Of a stretch of 64,000 bases of DNA, positions 42,196-51,039 are shown piece by piece. The notes beneath the pieces are model-generated. The model did no database searches. It was given only the letters and a program-made list of their open reading frames with translations, and had not been told where the DNA came from. Position 1 is the stretch's first letter. The number at the start of each line of letters is the position of its first letter. A program made the position numbers and the translations under genes. Origin of the DNA: Anaerostipes butyraticus (GTDB lineage: Bacteria > Bacillota > Clostridia > Lachnospirales > Lachnospiraceae); NCBI RefSeq assembly GCF_016586355.1, contig NZ_BLYI01000009.1, positions 62,001 through 126,000 of the forward strand, written 5' to 3'.

Positions 42196-43743
42196 CTACA
42201 ATGCTGTGATTTCTTTCATCACGCGAAACGCCTGACTCATATCTTTTCGAATCAGTGTTTTCTGCATGTCATAAATCTTTCTATATTTCACAGTGTTTTC
42301 AGGTCTTGGCTTATAAGTTTCCTTCACCTTCAGGTTATTTTCAAATGCGGTTTTCAGATCCCCTATATCTCCCACTGCATAAGCTGCCGCTGCGGCATCC
42401 GTCAGCACGGCTCCTTCTGCCGTTTCCAATGTTACGACCGGACAATTCATCATATCAGCTTTGATCTGGTTCCATCTTCCGGATCTGCTGCCTCCTTCTG
42501 TTACCGTGATCACATCCGGGATAATACCGCCTCCCTTATAGGCGTCCGTCACTCCCATATAGTCGTAGCCAATGGCTTCCAGAACGGCGTTCCATAAGAT
42601 TCCCTGGTCTGTATCCATCGTCATGTTCAAAAAGCACGCTGATACATCCTGCATATCATCCATTCCCCCTGTCAGATATGGAAGAAACAGCACACCATTG
42701 GATCCTGCCGGCACCTGCTCAGCTTTCTTAGTAAGTTCATCAAAATATGCGCCATTTCCAGTTTCCCCACATACATTATCACGGAACCACCGAAGCGCCA
42801 GACCTCCAGTCCGTATATATCCCCAGTAGAAATATGTATTTTCCAGAGTCCCGCTGTTAAAGATCAGCTGGTTTTCCGGACGGCTCAGTTCCGGCTTAAT
42901 CCCGTCTGTTGCGATACAGAACATGGCACAGGTTCCGGCAACATCTGCAGCCTTGTTTGTCTCTGTAACACCGCATCCAATCATGGACTGCATGGTATCT
43001 CCCGCTCCCGCGCAGATTGGAGTTCCGGCAGCAAGTCCTGTTTTTTCAGCAAATTCTTCTGTAAGATTTCCGATGATGTCCCATGGTTTTTTTATCGCAG
43101 GCATCATTTCTTCCGGAATTCCCAGGATCTCAAGCTGTTCTTTGGACCATCGTTTCTCCAGAACACAATATCCAAGACCCCATCCCGACATAGTGCCCCA
43201 GTCAATAAACGCATCCTCTGCCTTCAGGCCTGCCAGATGGGCCAGAATATACGGCGCATTATGAACAAACTTTTTTCCGCGTTTTTTATATTCCTCACAG
43301 TTTCTCATCATCCAGCGGGCAAACATAGCCGGAAACATACAGTTTGGCTGTGGATTTCCCGTTTCTTCTGCCCAGATGTCCAGATTTTTGGCGCATAATT
43401 CTTCTACATCTTTTTGCGTTCTGGAATCCAGATAATTGATATACGGCGTGACTGCCTGAAAATTCTCATCCACACCTACGATTCCGCAGATAATACCATC
43501 TCCAAAAACAGCCCGGATTCCGGCAGGATCTTTCCCCATTTTCTTCATCTGTTCCGTACATCCCCGGATCCCGGCTGCCGCCGCTTCCAGGTACTGGTCC
43601 GCATCCATTTCCACCCATCCAGGATGAGGATAATAAAGTTCTGTGGGATTCACACAGGATGCCACACATTTCATGTCTTCATCATAGACTGCGACTTTTA
43701 CACTCTGTGTTCCCGCATCAAATCCCAGATAGTATTTTTCCAT
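42196..43743 (-). CDS. FGGY-family carbohydrate kinase (515 aa)
   Basis: An actin-fold sugar kinase with the phosphate loop YLGFDAGTQSVKVAVYD, the catalytic region VFGDGIICGIVG and the signature EGGSRSGRWNQIKADM. It is nearest to xylulokinase/ribulokinase-like members but the sugar cannot be fixed. The start at 43743 has AAGGTG at six bases. It begins 12 bases after the ribH stop and so probably sits on the riboflavin transcript. A ribulose kinase would supply the ribulose 5-phosphate needed for riboflavin, but a role with the downstream isomerases is equally possible. Confidence 0.84.
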   Translation of the reverse strand: MEKYYLGFDAGTQSVKVAVYDEDMKCVASCVNPTELYYPHPGWVEMDADQYLEAAAAGIRGCTEQMKKMGKDPAGIRAVFGDGIICGIVGVDENFQAVTPYINYLDSRTQKDVEELCAKNLDIWAEETGNPQPNCMFPAMFARWMMRNCEEYKKRGKKFVHNAPYILAHLAGLKAEDAFIDWGTMSGWGLGYCVLEKRWSKEQLEILGIPEEMMPAIKKPWDIIGNLTEEFAEKTGLAAGTPICAGAGDTMQSMIGCGVTETNKAADVAGTCAMFCIATDGIKPELSRPENQLIFNSGTLENTYFYWGYIRTGGLALRWFRDNVCGETGNGAYFDELTKKAEQVPAGSNGVLFLPYLTGGMDDMQDVSACFLNMTMDTDQGILWNAVLEAIGYDYMGVTDAYKGGGIIPDVITVTEGGSRSGRWNQIKADMMNCPVVTLETAEGAVLTDAAAAAYAVGDIGDLKTAFENNLKVKETYKPRPENTVKYRKIYDMQKTLIRKDMSQAFRVMKEITAL

Positions 43744-43755
43744 TGCAGACACCTT

Positions 43756-44223
43756 CTATTCTTCAATCTGACGGATCAGCTGTACCATCTCGATTGCAGA
43801 CAGCGCACAGTCATAACCTTTATTTCCTGCCTTTGTTCCGGCACGCTCAATTGCCTGCTCGATATTTTCTGTTGTCACAACACCGAACAGTACCGGAATG
43901 CCGGTTGCCAGAGATACCTGGGCAATTCCCTTGGACGCCTCATTGCACACATAATCATAGTGGCTGGTTGCTCCGCGGATTACAGTTCCAAGACAGATAA
44001 CAGCATCATATTTCCCGCTTTTCGCCATTTTGTCAGCAATCAGCGGAATCTCAAAAGCTCCCGGAACCCATGCTACGTCAATGTCATCTTCTTTCACATC
44101 GTGTCTTTTCAGACCATCCAGAGCGCCGGATACCAGTTTCGATACGATAAATTCATTAAATCTTGCCGCAACGATTCCGACTTTAATGCCTTCTGCTACT
44201 AATTTTCCTTCTAATACTCTCAT
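43756..44223 (-). CDS. ribH: 6,7-dimethyl-8-ribityllumazine synthase (155 aa)
   Basis: The family motifs [44 protein letters not shown] (with the catalytic His) and [12 protein letters not shown] are all present and the length is normal. It condenses the pyrimidine from the GTP branch with dihydroxybutanone phosphate, forming the direct riboflavin precursor. It follows ribA by 20 bp in the operon. Confidence 0.95.
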   Translation of the reverse strand: MRVLEGKLVAEGIKVGIVAARFNEFIVSKLVSGALDGLKRHDVKEDDIDVAWVPGAFEIPLIADKMAKSGKYDAVICLGTVIRGATSHYDYVCNEASKGIAQVSLATGIPVLFGVVTTENIEQAIERAGTKAGNKGYDCALSAIEMVQLIRQIEE

Positions 44224-44243
44224 TTTTATCTCCTTTTCTGCTT

Positions 44244-44855
44244 TTATTTATATGTGGTCATATGATGCATTTTTTCCTGCTTTGTCTTCATATATTTCTG
44301 ATCATAGTCTGTCAGTTCTATCTGAATCGGAACTCTCTCCACAATCTCCAGTCCGAATTCGCTTAATCCTTCGATTTTTGTTGGATTGTTGGTCAGAAGA
44401 CGAAGTTTTCTTACTCCCAGATCCCATAAAATACTGGCTCCCACGTCATAGGTTCTAAGGTCTTCATCAAATCCCAGCGCCAGATTCGCCTCAACGGTAT
44501 CCATTCCCTGATCCTGGAGAGCGTATGCCTTCAGTTTATTAATCAGGCCGATGCCTCTTCCTTCCTGGCGCATATACAGGAGGACTCCTCTTCCTTCCGC
44601 TTCGATCTGACGGAGCGCCTGATGCAGCTGTTCTCCGCAGTCACACCGCAGAGAGCCAAAGGTGTCCCCTGTCAGGCATTCAGAATGAACACGGCATAAG
44701 ACCGGTTCACCGTCTGCAATGTCACCTTTTACCAGCGCAATATGGTGTTCCCCTGTTTTTGGATTTTCATATCCATGGGCTGTGAATGTTCCGTATTTGG
44801 TCGGCATCGGCGTAACCGCCTGGCAGACCACATCAACTTTGTTAATTTTTTTCAT
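44244..44855 (-). CDS. ribA: GTP cyclohydrolase II, stand-alone (203 aa)
   Basis: Zinc ligands in [15 protein letters not shown] and the catalytic RQEGRGIGL identify GTP cyclohydrolase II, the first step of riboflavin synthesis. Firmicutes usually encode this as the C-terminal half of RibBA; here the dihydroxybutanone-phosphate synthase (RibB) half is missing and no ribB is in the operon. The length and clean start with a ribosome-binding site argue for a genuine stand-alone gene rather than a truncation. Confidence 0.93.
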   Translation of the reverse strand: MKKINKVDVVCQAVTPMPTKYGTFTAHGYENPKTGEHHIALVKGDIADGEPVLCRVHSECLTGDTFGSLRCDCGEQLHQALRQIEAEGRGVLLYMRQEGRGIGLINKLKAYALQDQGMDTVEANLALGFDEDLRTYDVGASILWDLGVRKLRLLTNNPTKIEGLSEFGLEIVERVPIQIELTDYDQKYMKTKQEKMHHMTTYK

Positions 44856-44870
44856 GTTTCTATCTCCCTT

Positions 44871-45521
44871 CTAAAACCCTGCACGAAGCAGAGTTTCCAT
44901 CGTAATCCCTGAAGTCTTTTTTTCCTGTTCCTTCGGAGTCTGCAATAATTTTTCCACATATTTTCCAACCATATCATTTTCCAGATTGACTCGATCACCG
45001 ATCTTTTTACTGGCAAAATTTGTATGTTCCATCGTATGAGGAATCATAGACACTGATATGGTATCCTCTCCCAGTTCCGCAATGGTCAGACTGATTCCAT
45101 CCAATGCAATGGAACCTTTTTCCACGCAGTAACGCATGACCTGCGGCGGCGCTTTGACCGTAAACCAGACGGCATTGTCATCCTTCTTTTTGCTGATCAG
45201 CTCTCCTGCTGCATCAATATGGCCTGCCACCATATGACCGCCGAATCTCCCATTGGCCGCCATGGCCCGTTCCAGATTTACCCGGTCGCCTTTCTGCAGG
45301 CTTCCCAGGCTGCTTCTGTGAAAAGTTTCATTCATTACATCCGCCTGGAAAACATTTCCGCTGATATGACTTGCTGTCAGACAGACACCATTGACTGCTA
45401 CGCTGTCACCTAATTTAAGATCGTCAAAGATCACGTTTCCTTCTATGGTAAGAACTGCCGCCTGGCTTCCTCTTTTTAATGATACAACCTTCCCTAGTTC
45501 TTCTATGATTCCGGTAAACAT
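44871..45521 (-). CDS. ribE: Riboflavin synthase alpha chain (216 aa)
   Basis: Two lumazine-binding repeats begin MFTGIIEELGKVVSL and GHMVAGHIDAAGELI, with the conserved VNGVCLTA and LDGISLTIAE segments. It dismutates two lumazines to riboflavin. The gene start overlaps the end of ribD by 19 bp, and GGAAAGGTG within ribD serves as its ribosome-binding site. Confidence 0.95.
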   Translation of the reverse strand: MFTGIIEELGKVVSLKRGSQAAVLTIEGNVIFDDLKLGDSVAVNGVCLTASHISGNVFQADVMNETFHRSSLGSLQKGDRVNLERAMAANGRFGGHMVAGHIDAAGELISKKKDDNAVWFTVKAPPQVMRYCVEKGSIALDGISLTIAELGEDTISVSMIPHTMEHTNFASKKIGDRVNLENDMVGKYVEKLLQTPKEQEKKTSGITMETLLRAGF

Positions 45522-46603
45522 TTTTTCACCTTTCCTTCCAGCAGCACATCCTCGCCGATTTTCTTCATCTTAATATGTTCCAGTATCAGCGCCTCGGATA
45601 ATTTCCCAATTCCTTCTCCTTCCACCGGAGTTTTCGCAGATTCCCCGCCGATGATCTTCGGAGCTATGTAGGTATGTACATAATTAACGCAGCCGCTTTT
45701 AACCAAAGCCTCATTTAAAATTCCCCCGCCTTCGACCAGAACACTGTCAATCTCCTGTTTTCGAAGTTCTCTTAAGACTGCTTTTAACGATACATGGCCT
45801 TTTTCTTCCGGCAGGTTCCAGACGGAACATCCGGCCTGTTCCAGACGTCTGATCTTTTGCAAATCTCCGGAACATATGGCAATGATCGTTGGAATTTCTT
45901 TTGCTGTCTCTACCACTTTTGCCGTCTCAGGAATCCGAAGCCGGGAATCACAGATAATTCTCACAGGATTGTTTCCATTTTCCAGCCGGACATTCAGCAT
46001 AGGATCATCTGAAATTATAGTTCCGATTCCTGCCATAATCGCAGCATAACGATGTCTCAGCCGGTGGGTATGTCTCCTGGCCTCATCTCCGGTAATCCAT
46101 TTAGATTCTCCTGTTCTGGTGGCAATCTTTCCATCCATGGTCATGGCATATTTCAATGCTACATACGGCATATCATGCTGGATATAGTAAAAGAAAACAT
46201 CATTTAATTCTCTGCATTCTTTTTCCATAATGCCGGTCATAACTTCAATTTCATTATCTTTCAGAATTTCCGCTCCTTTTCCTGCTACTTTCGGATTCGG
46301 ATCCAGACATCCGATATAGACTCTTTTGATTCCGCTGCGGATGATTGCATCTGTGCAAGGCGGCGTCTTCCCATAATGGCAGCATGGCTCCAAAGTCACA
46401 TAGAGATCCGCCCCTCTGGGATCCTTTTTACAGTTTTTTAAAGCATTTCTCTCCGCATGGAGTCCGCCGATCTTTTCATGCCATCCTTCTCCAATGATCT
46501 CACCTTCTTTTACAATGACGGCTCCTACCATCGGGTTTGGATTGGTCCATCCGGCTCCTCTCCTGGCAATCCAGACTGCCCGTTCCATAAATTTTCGTTC
46601 CAA
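45503..46603 (-). CDS. ribD: Bifunctional pyrimidine deaminase/reductase (366 aa)
   Basis: The N-terminal deaminase has the zinc site HAERNAL and PCCHYGKTPPC; the C-terminal reductase has MTMDGKIATRTGESKWITG and VLVEGGGILNEALV. It performs the second and third steps after GTP cyclohydrolase II. It is first in the operon and lies behind the FMN riboswitch and two terminators, so flavin supply controls it. AAAGGAG precedes the start. Confidence 0.95.
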   Translation of the reverse strand: MERKFMERAVWIARRGAGWTNPNPMVGAVIVKEGEIIGEGWHEKIGGLHAERNALKNCKKDPRGADLYVTLEPCCHYGKTPPCTDAIIRSGIKRVYIGCLDPNPKVAGKGAEILKDNEIEVMTGIMEKECRELNDVFFYYIQHDMPYVALKYAMTMDGKIATRTGESKWITGDEARRHTHRLRHRYAAIMAGIGTIISDDPMLNVRLENGNNPVRIICDSRLRIPETAKVVETAKEIPTIIAICSGDLQKIRRLEQAGCSVWNLPEEKGHVSLKAVLRELRKQEIDSVLVEGGGILNEALVKSGCVNYVHTYIAPKIIGGESAKTPVEGEGIGKLSEALILEHIKMKKIGEDVLLEGKVKKCLPES

Positions 46604-46659
46604 ATGCCTTCATCTCCTTTATCTTTTTCTGTTCTAAAAGGAACTTTTTATGATAAAAA

Positions 46660-46698
46660 AAAGAACAGATCCCAAATTATCTTCAGGATCTGTTCTTT
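46660..46698 (-). terminator. Second terminator in the rib leader
   Basis: AAAGAACAGATCC and GGATCTGTTCTTT form a perfect 13-bp stem with a 13-base loop and eight T follow on the minus strand. It lies between the riboswitch terminator and ribD. The 3' arm CTGTTCT could also pair with AGAACAG just before the ribD ribosome-binding site. Confidence 0.8.
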
Positions 46699-46795
46699 AT
46701 TCCTCTGCCAGTTTAGCATCATAAAGTTATATACAGCGCGCTTTCAGGGATCATCTTTATTTCATAGCAACACGATTTCCTATGGAATAAAAAAA

Positions 46796-46821
46796 TCCTG
46801 GAATTACAAATAATTCCAGGA
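46796..46821 (-). terminator. Expression-platform terminator of the FMN riboswitch
   Basis: TCCTGGAATTA and TAATTCCAGGA form a perfect 11-bp stem with a 4-base loop and seven T follow on the minus strand, 25 bases after the aptamer. FMN binding should favour this hairpin. Confidence 0.82.
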
Positions 46822-46845
46822 CATATGATCTGCCTTGCGCTTCTC

Positions 46846-46955
46846 AATCTTCTTCCATCCAGACTATACTGTCGGCTCCGGAGTCTCACCGGATCATGCC
46901 TTACGGCTCGCGGGCTGTACCGCCGGTAGGGAATTTCACCCTGCCCTGAAGATAC
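46846..46955 (-). ncRNA. FMN riboswitch (RFN element)
   Basis: On the minus strand the aptamer shows the conserved blocks CTTCAGGGCAGGGTGAAAT, CCCTACCGGCGGTA, AGCCCGCGAGCC, the AGACTCCGGAGCCGACAG element and GTCTGGATGGAAGAAGA. The ends ATCTTC and GAAGAT pair as P1. It precedes ribDEAH and should switch transcription off when FMN is plentiful. Confidence 0.95.
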
Positions 46956-46972
46956 TATTCAATTCACGTATA

Positions 46973-47001
46973 ACAATAGCACGACTCTTCTATACTGTCA
47001 A
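46973..47001 (-). promoter_or_regulatory. Promoter of the riboflavin operon
   Basis: TTGACA (46996-47001) and TGCTATTGT, an extended -10, are spaced by 17 bp on the minus strand, 18 bases before the aptamer. Confidence 0.75.
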
Positions 47002-47027
47002 CCCCTGTTTTTTCCCAAAACTTCCAC

Positions 47028-47840
47028 TTAGAGTGAAAAAGCCTGATCCAGTACCTGCCGAAGTCCTTCTCTGTCATTTATATCCGTCACATAATCTGCT
47101 GCCTTCTTTACCTCTTGTGAAGCATTTCCCATGGCAACACCAAGACCGGCATACTGTATCATGTCAATATCATTGTGACCATCTCCAAATGCGATGATCT
47201 CTTCTCTTGTAACCCCGAACACATGCTCCAGCATATGGACCGCGTCAGATTTTGATGCCTTCATGGACATGATTTCAAGATATGTATCCTTGGATTTATA
47301 AATACGGATATCCGGAAATCTTTCCTGCAGCTTCTTTTCCAAAACTGTGATGCTGTCTGCCGGCCCCATACAAAGAATCTTGTGGACCTCTTTCATTACC
47401 TCTTCATCCTGGAAAGATACTTCTTCCGCCCTGACTCCTGTAATCTTCATCTCCTGATCTACCCAGTATTCTTTCAGATCTTCTGCCATCCATCTGTCAT
47501 TAGAATATACATTGACTGAAACATCCGGTGTGATTTCAGGAATCGCTTTGCAGATTTCCTGAGCTTCCCCGTCTTTCAGCGCTACACTGTAGATTGGTTT
47601 CTCGTCCCCATCTACAACCAGAGCTCCGCTGTAACAGATCATCGGATTACGGCTTCCCAGTTCATCCCTTATGGCTCTCATTCCTTTCGGCATCCTGGCA
47701 GATACAAGAACGAACGGAATTCCATGGCAGTTCATATCCATGATTTTCTCTCTGGTCTTTTCCGGAATCTGATGTGATGTGTTTAAAAGTGTCCCGTCAA
47801 TATCGCTGAATACAGCTTTATATTCCTTACCGTACAGCAT
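47028..47840 (-). CDS. Cof-type HAD phosphatase (270 aa)
   Basis: Motif I is FSDIDGTLLNTSH, motif II VLVSARMP, and motif IV FGDGHNDIDM, with the C2B cap between. Such enzymes dephosphorylate sugar phosphates and flavin precursors. Its place directly before the riboflavin promoter is notable because the phosphatase acting on the RibD product belongs to this family, but the gene has its own transcript and the link is only a guess. Confidence 0.85.
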   Translation of the reverse strand: MLYGKEYKAVFSDIDGTLLNTSHQIPEKTREKIMDMNCHGIPFVLVSARMPKGMRAIRDELGSRNPMICYSGALVVDGDEKPIYSVALKDGEAQEICKAIPEITPDVSVNVYSNDRWMAEDLKEYWVDQEMKITGVRAEEVSFQDEEVMKEVHKILCMGPADSITVLEKKLQERFPDIRIYKSKDTYLEIMSMKASKSDAVHMLEHVFGVTREEIIAFGDGHNDIDMIQYAGLGVAMGNASQEVKKAADYVTDINDREGLRQVLDQAFSL

Positions 47841-47879
47841 GTCTTCCTCCTTTTTTGTTTCATTGGTTTTATTTTACAA

Positions 47880-47915
47880 GAAAGCAGCGAATTTGTAAAT
47901 CGATCCGCTGCTTTC
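47880..47915 (-). terminator. Terminator of the mannose-family PTS operon
   Basis: GAAAGCAGCG and CGCTGCTTTC form a perfect 10-bp stem, 36 bases after the last PTS-operon gene. Confidence 0.7.
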
Positions 47916-47951
47916 CCTTATTTATATCATTTGGTTCAAAGAACTCATCTG

Positions 47952-48236
47952 TCACTGTTCTACAATCCTGATGATTTTTTCTACATTTGCTTTCCCATTC
48001 TTAAAAGCAAGGCCTGTGACCGCACAGAACACAACGCTCACAGCAGCCAGAATCACCCCGATCACCCCTATGATCTGATATGGCATTCCACTTTGCAGAT
48101 TTAATGCCCAGTATGCGACTACAACTCCGATGGAGGATAAAATAATGAGATTACGCATCCATTTTTTCAGGTTATTTAACATTTTTGTCTGATATTCGAT
48201 TTCTTTTAACTGCTGCTGTTTCGTCTGCACTGTCAT
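47952..48236 (-). CDS. Small membrane protein at the end of the PTS operon (94 aa)
   Basis: A charged helical start (KQQQLKEIEYQTKMLNNLKKW) is followed by two membrane helices and a basic tail. I recognise no family; it is not the DUF956/ManO type by sequence. It starts 15 bp after the IID gene and shares its terminator, so it is probably an accessory of the mannose-family PTS. Confidence 0.6.
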   Translation of the reverse strand: MTVQTKQQQLKEIEYQTKMLNNLKKWMRNLIILSSIGVVVAYWALNLQSGMPYQIIGVIGVILAAVSVVFCAVTGLAFKNGKANVEKIIRIVEQ

Positions 48237-48251
48237 TGTGACCTTCCTTTC

Positions 48252-49088
48252 TTAATATTTTAATCCTGGATTGAAGAATCCAACTAAAACTCCAACGAAT
48301 GCGATAACAACTAAAATCAGCATGGTAACAACCGGAGAAACTCTCTTCTTAGCCATCAGCCACCAGCAGAAGATAACAAATGCGGCTGTCAGGCATCCCG
48401 GATATACAGAATCTAACTGTTTCTGAAGATTCAGGAATTCTTCTCCTGCGTCATTTACCAGATGGAAAGATGTTGTTACAGATACCCATGTAGATGCTAC
48501 AGATCCTACAACCATGGTTCCAAGCATTACGATAGACTCTCTGATTGCCGTCGCTCGTTCACCGACCAGCACGTCAACGGCTTTTCCACCAAGTTCATAA
48601 CCTTTTGTGTACAGGAATTTCATTCCTAATGTTACGATCAGGTTCCATGCAATGATGTAGAAGATCGGACCTACAACAGATCCGCCTGTGGACAATCCTA
48701 AGGCAATTCCAAGTAAGATTGGGATCAAAGTACCAACAACCAGGGAATCTCCGATACCAGCAATCGGTCCCATCAGTCCGGCACGGATACCATTGATCGT
48801 CTCTGCGTCTACATCGTCATTTCCATTTGCTTTTGCTTCTTCCAGACCTGCTGTGATACCTACGATCACGGCTCCGACCTGAGGCTCTGTATTGAAGAAA
48901 GCGGTGTATGTATTCATTGCTTCTTTCTGTTCCTCTTTGGTGTCATATAATTCTTCCACCAGAGGAAGCATTGCACACAGATAACCAAATGTCTGCATAT
49001 GTTCCTGTGAGAAACATGTCAGATTTCCATAATACCAGTTACGGAATGATTTATTTAACGCTTTTTTAGATAGCTTTTTCTCTGCCAT
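48252..49088 (-). CDS. PTS mannose/fructose/sorbose family IID component (278 aa)
   Basis: The family's N-terminal SFRNWYYGNLTCFSQEHMQ, the glycine-rich GIRAGLMGPIAGIGDSL and C-terminal membrane segments identify IID. With IIC it forms the sugar channel. I choose the start at 49088, where GGAGG inside the end of the IIC gene provides the ribosome-binding site. Confidence 0.92.
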   Translation of the reverse strand: MAEKKLSKKALNKSFRNWYYGNLTCFSQEHMQTFGYLCAMLPLVEELYDTKEEQKEAMNTYTAFFNTEPQVGAVIVGITAGLEEAKANGNDDVDAETINGIRAGLMGPIAGIGDSLVVGTLIPILLGIALGLSTGGSVVGPIFYIIAWNLIVTLGMKFLYTKGYELGGKAVDVLVGERATAIRESIVMLGTMVVGSVASTWVSVTTSFHLVNDAGEEFLNLQKQLDSVYPGCLTAAFVIFCWWLMAKKRVSPVVTMLILVVIAFVGVLVGFFNPGLKY

Positions 49089-49089
49089 A

Positions 49090-49947
49090 TTATATTTCCT
49101 CCTCATCGTCATCATCATCGATAGAGCCTCCGGAAGCTAACGCTGCTTCTTTTGCCCTGATTCCGATCATCTTAATGTTGTAGTAAATGATTGCGAACAT
49201 TCCTGCAACAACAGTTACAGATACCAGATTCAGTCCCATACTTGCTGCTAATGTGAATCCGAAGAAGAATGGAATGAAATCTACCGCTTTTTCTACAACC
49301 TGTTTTAACAGGATCGCAATTCCGACACAAGGGAGCATGCTTCCTACTGTAAACAGTGTTTTCATTGCAAGTCCGTCCATCGGCAGAGCTGTTTTGATTG
49401 CTTCTACAACCGGTACTCCTAATTTACACATAACCAGTGCAGGAATGAAACTGCAGAGAATATGTGAAATCCAAGGAAGTCCCATATTTACAAGATAAAG
49501 TTTCTTAAAGTTTCCTTTTTCAACGGCTTTCCATCCGATATGCTGCCATACCAGGTTGATGGTTGCTGTTCCATAGAATAATACAGTTCCCAGAGTTCCT
49601 ACCATGGCTCCGAAAGATGTTGCCATTGCGATTCCTTCTTCAGAGGAAGCACTTAATCCGTAAGAATTCAAAGCTAACATTGCCAGCGGGATACCGATAT
49701 AAGATACGGCACGAACATCGGCAGATACGGTTCCGCCTGGTGTTACCAGCGCAATATATACAACCTGCATTGCGGCACCTACTAATACACCGGCCTGAAT
49801 ATCACCAAGAACGATACCACAGACAAGACCCGCAACTAATGGTCTTCCTAATGTGTAGTTACCAATAGAGGTACCTCCCATTCCAGGCATACTTGATAAG
49901 CAGGCAAAAATACCTAAGATTGCCGCTTGTAACCAACTGATCGTCAT
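49090..49947 (-). CDS. PTS mannose/fructose/sorbose family IIC component (285 aa)
   Basis: A polytopic protein with the IIC pattern GGTSIGNYTLGRPLVAGLVCG and LVTPGGTVSADVRAVSYIG, and a highly acidic tail (DDDDDEEEI). It forms the membrane sugar pathway with IID. The operon order IIA-IIB-IIC-IID is standard for this class. Specificity cannot be told. Confidence 0.92.
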   Translation of the reverse strand: MTISWLQAAILGIFACLSSMPGMGGTSIGNYTLGRPLVAGLVCGIVLGDIQAGVLVGAAMQVVYIALVTPGGTVSADVRAVSYIGIPLAMLALNSYGLSASSEEGIAMATSFGAMVGTLGTVLFYGTATINLVWQHIGWKAVEKGNFKKLYLVNMGLPWISHILCSFIPALVMCKLGVPVVEAIKTALPMDGLAMKTLFTVGSMLPCVGIAILLKQVVEKAVDFIPFFFGFTLAASMGLNLVSVTVVAGMFAIIYYNIKMIGIRAKEAALASGGSIDDDDDEEEI

Positions 49948-49965
49948 AATTCATTCTCCTCTCTT

Positions 49966-50463
49966 TTAGTTAAAACCAAACTGTCCTCTAAATTTATCCC
50001 AGGTTCCAATGGATGCTTCCTTGATCAAAGCGAATTCTACTTCATATCCTGCCTGATAAATTGCTTCCAAAGCTTCTGCTTCTTCCTGGGTAATAGACTG
50101 ATTATTTCCAAGTTTTACAGCTCCCGGACGGTCATTACAAGGACCTACAATGACCTTCTTTACATCACTTGGAACAAATCCATCATCTACAAGGATTTTT
50201 TTCATCTGAATTGGATCTTTTGTGATCAGGAAATAATTATCCTTGCTGTCCAATACTTTCTGGCATTTCTTCTTCCATGCCTCATATGTCCATACAAATG
50301 TTTTTTTAGAGCTGGCACTCTTATATGCCATTTTTAATGCCTGTGTGGTTGCTGCCTTATCATTTACAGCTACTAATCCGTCACATGGATACTCCAAAGA
50401 CCATCTTGTTACTGTCTGACCGTGGATCATACGGTCGTCGATTCTTAAAAATGATACTGACAT
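49966..50463 (-). CDS. PTS mannose/fructose/sorbose family IIB component (165 aa)
   Basis: The phosphorylated histidine lies in RIDDRMIHGQTVTRW (His14), followed by the family's RxxDxxxxG-type segments and a normal length. It accepts phosphate from IIA and passes it to the incoming sugar. Confidence 0.93.
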   Translation of the reverse strand: MSVSFLRIDDRMIHGQTVTRWSLEYPCDGLVAVNDKAATTQALKMAYKSASSKKTFVWTYEAWKKKCQKVLDSKDNYFLITKDPIQMKKILVDDGFVPSDVKKVIVGPCNDRPGAVKLGNNQSITQEEAEALEAIYQAGYEVEFALIKEASIGTWDKFRGQFGFN

Positions 50464-50475
50464 TTCTTTTCCTCC

Positions 50476-50910
50476 TTAGATATCATCCTCATCATCCTCA
50501 TCCTGAGGTTCTACTACAAATTCTTTTACTGCATCTTTTGCCTCGTTGATCAGGTTCTCTCTCAGCATGTCCATATCTACCGCGTCTTTCATAAGTGTTG
50601 CTGTCAAAGCCATTGCCAGATTCATGCCTCCAAAGATCACGGTCTTATCCAGCATTCCTTTATTGGAAATCTGCTCCATAGCGTTTGTTAACGGAGAACC
50701 TCCGATCAGATCCCCCAGGAGAATGATCTCATCCTCTTCTTTGATATGACTGATAGCATCTGCAAATTTCTTTGCAAATTCTTCCGCACTCATTCCATCT
50801 TCAAGTCCAACAGCGATGATCTCTTTCGCCTGTTCTCCCGCAAGCATCAGCATAACGCTCTTCAAGCCTTCAGCAAACGTTCCATGGCTGACTAACACAA
50901 GATTTTTCAT
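50476..50910 (-). CDS. PTS mannose/fructose/sorbose family IIA component (144 aa)
   Basis: The phosphorylated histidine is in LVLVSHGTFAEGLK (His9), followed by LLGDLIGGSPLTNAM. A very acidic C-terminus (EPQDEDDEDDI) matches the acidic tail of IIC. It is the first PTS gene; upstream lie a terminator and the sensing cassette. Confidence 0.93.
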   Translation of the reverse strand: MKNLVLVSHGTFAEGLKSVMLMLAGEQAKEIIAVGLEDGMSAEEFAKKFADAISHIKEEDEIILLGDLIGGSPLTNAMEQISNKGMLDKTVIFGGMNLAMALTATLMKDAVDMDMLRENLINEAKDAVKEFVVEPQDEDDEDDI

Positions 50911-50941
50911 CCTCTTCTCCTTTCTTCTTCGTATTTCTTAT

Positions 50942-51038
50942 TGACAATGTCATCTTACCAATTCCATAAAAAAAGGACATCTGCAAATTGTCATCAATTA
51001 CAATTTACAAATGCCACTTTTTATATGACAAATGTCAT
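50942..51038. promoter_or_regulatory. Two TGACA/TGTCA inverted repeats upstream of the PTS operon
   Basis: TGACAATGTCA at 50942-50952 and ATGACA-AA-TGTCAT at 51025-51038 share the same arms and bracket the terminator. They may be binding sites for the NarL-type regulator of the adjoining cassette; I see no sigma-54 promoter. Confidence 0.35.
50975..51015 (-). terminator. Terminator after the sensing cassette
   Basis: GGCATTTGTAAATTGT pairs with ACAATTTGCAGATGTCC, allowing one bulge and G-U pairs, and seven T follow on the minus strand. Confidence 0.7.
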
Positions 51039-51039
51039 T

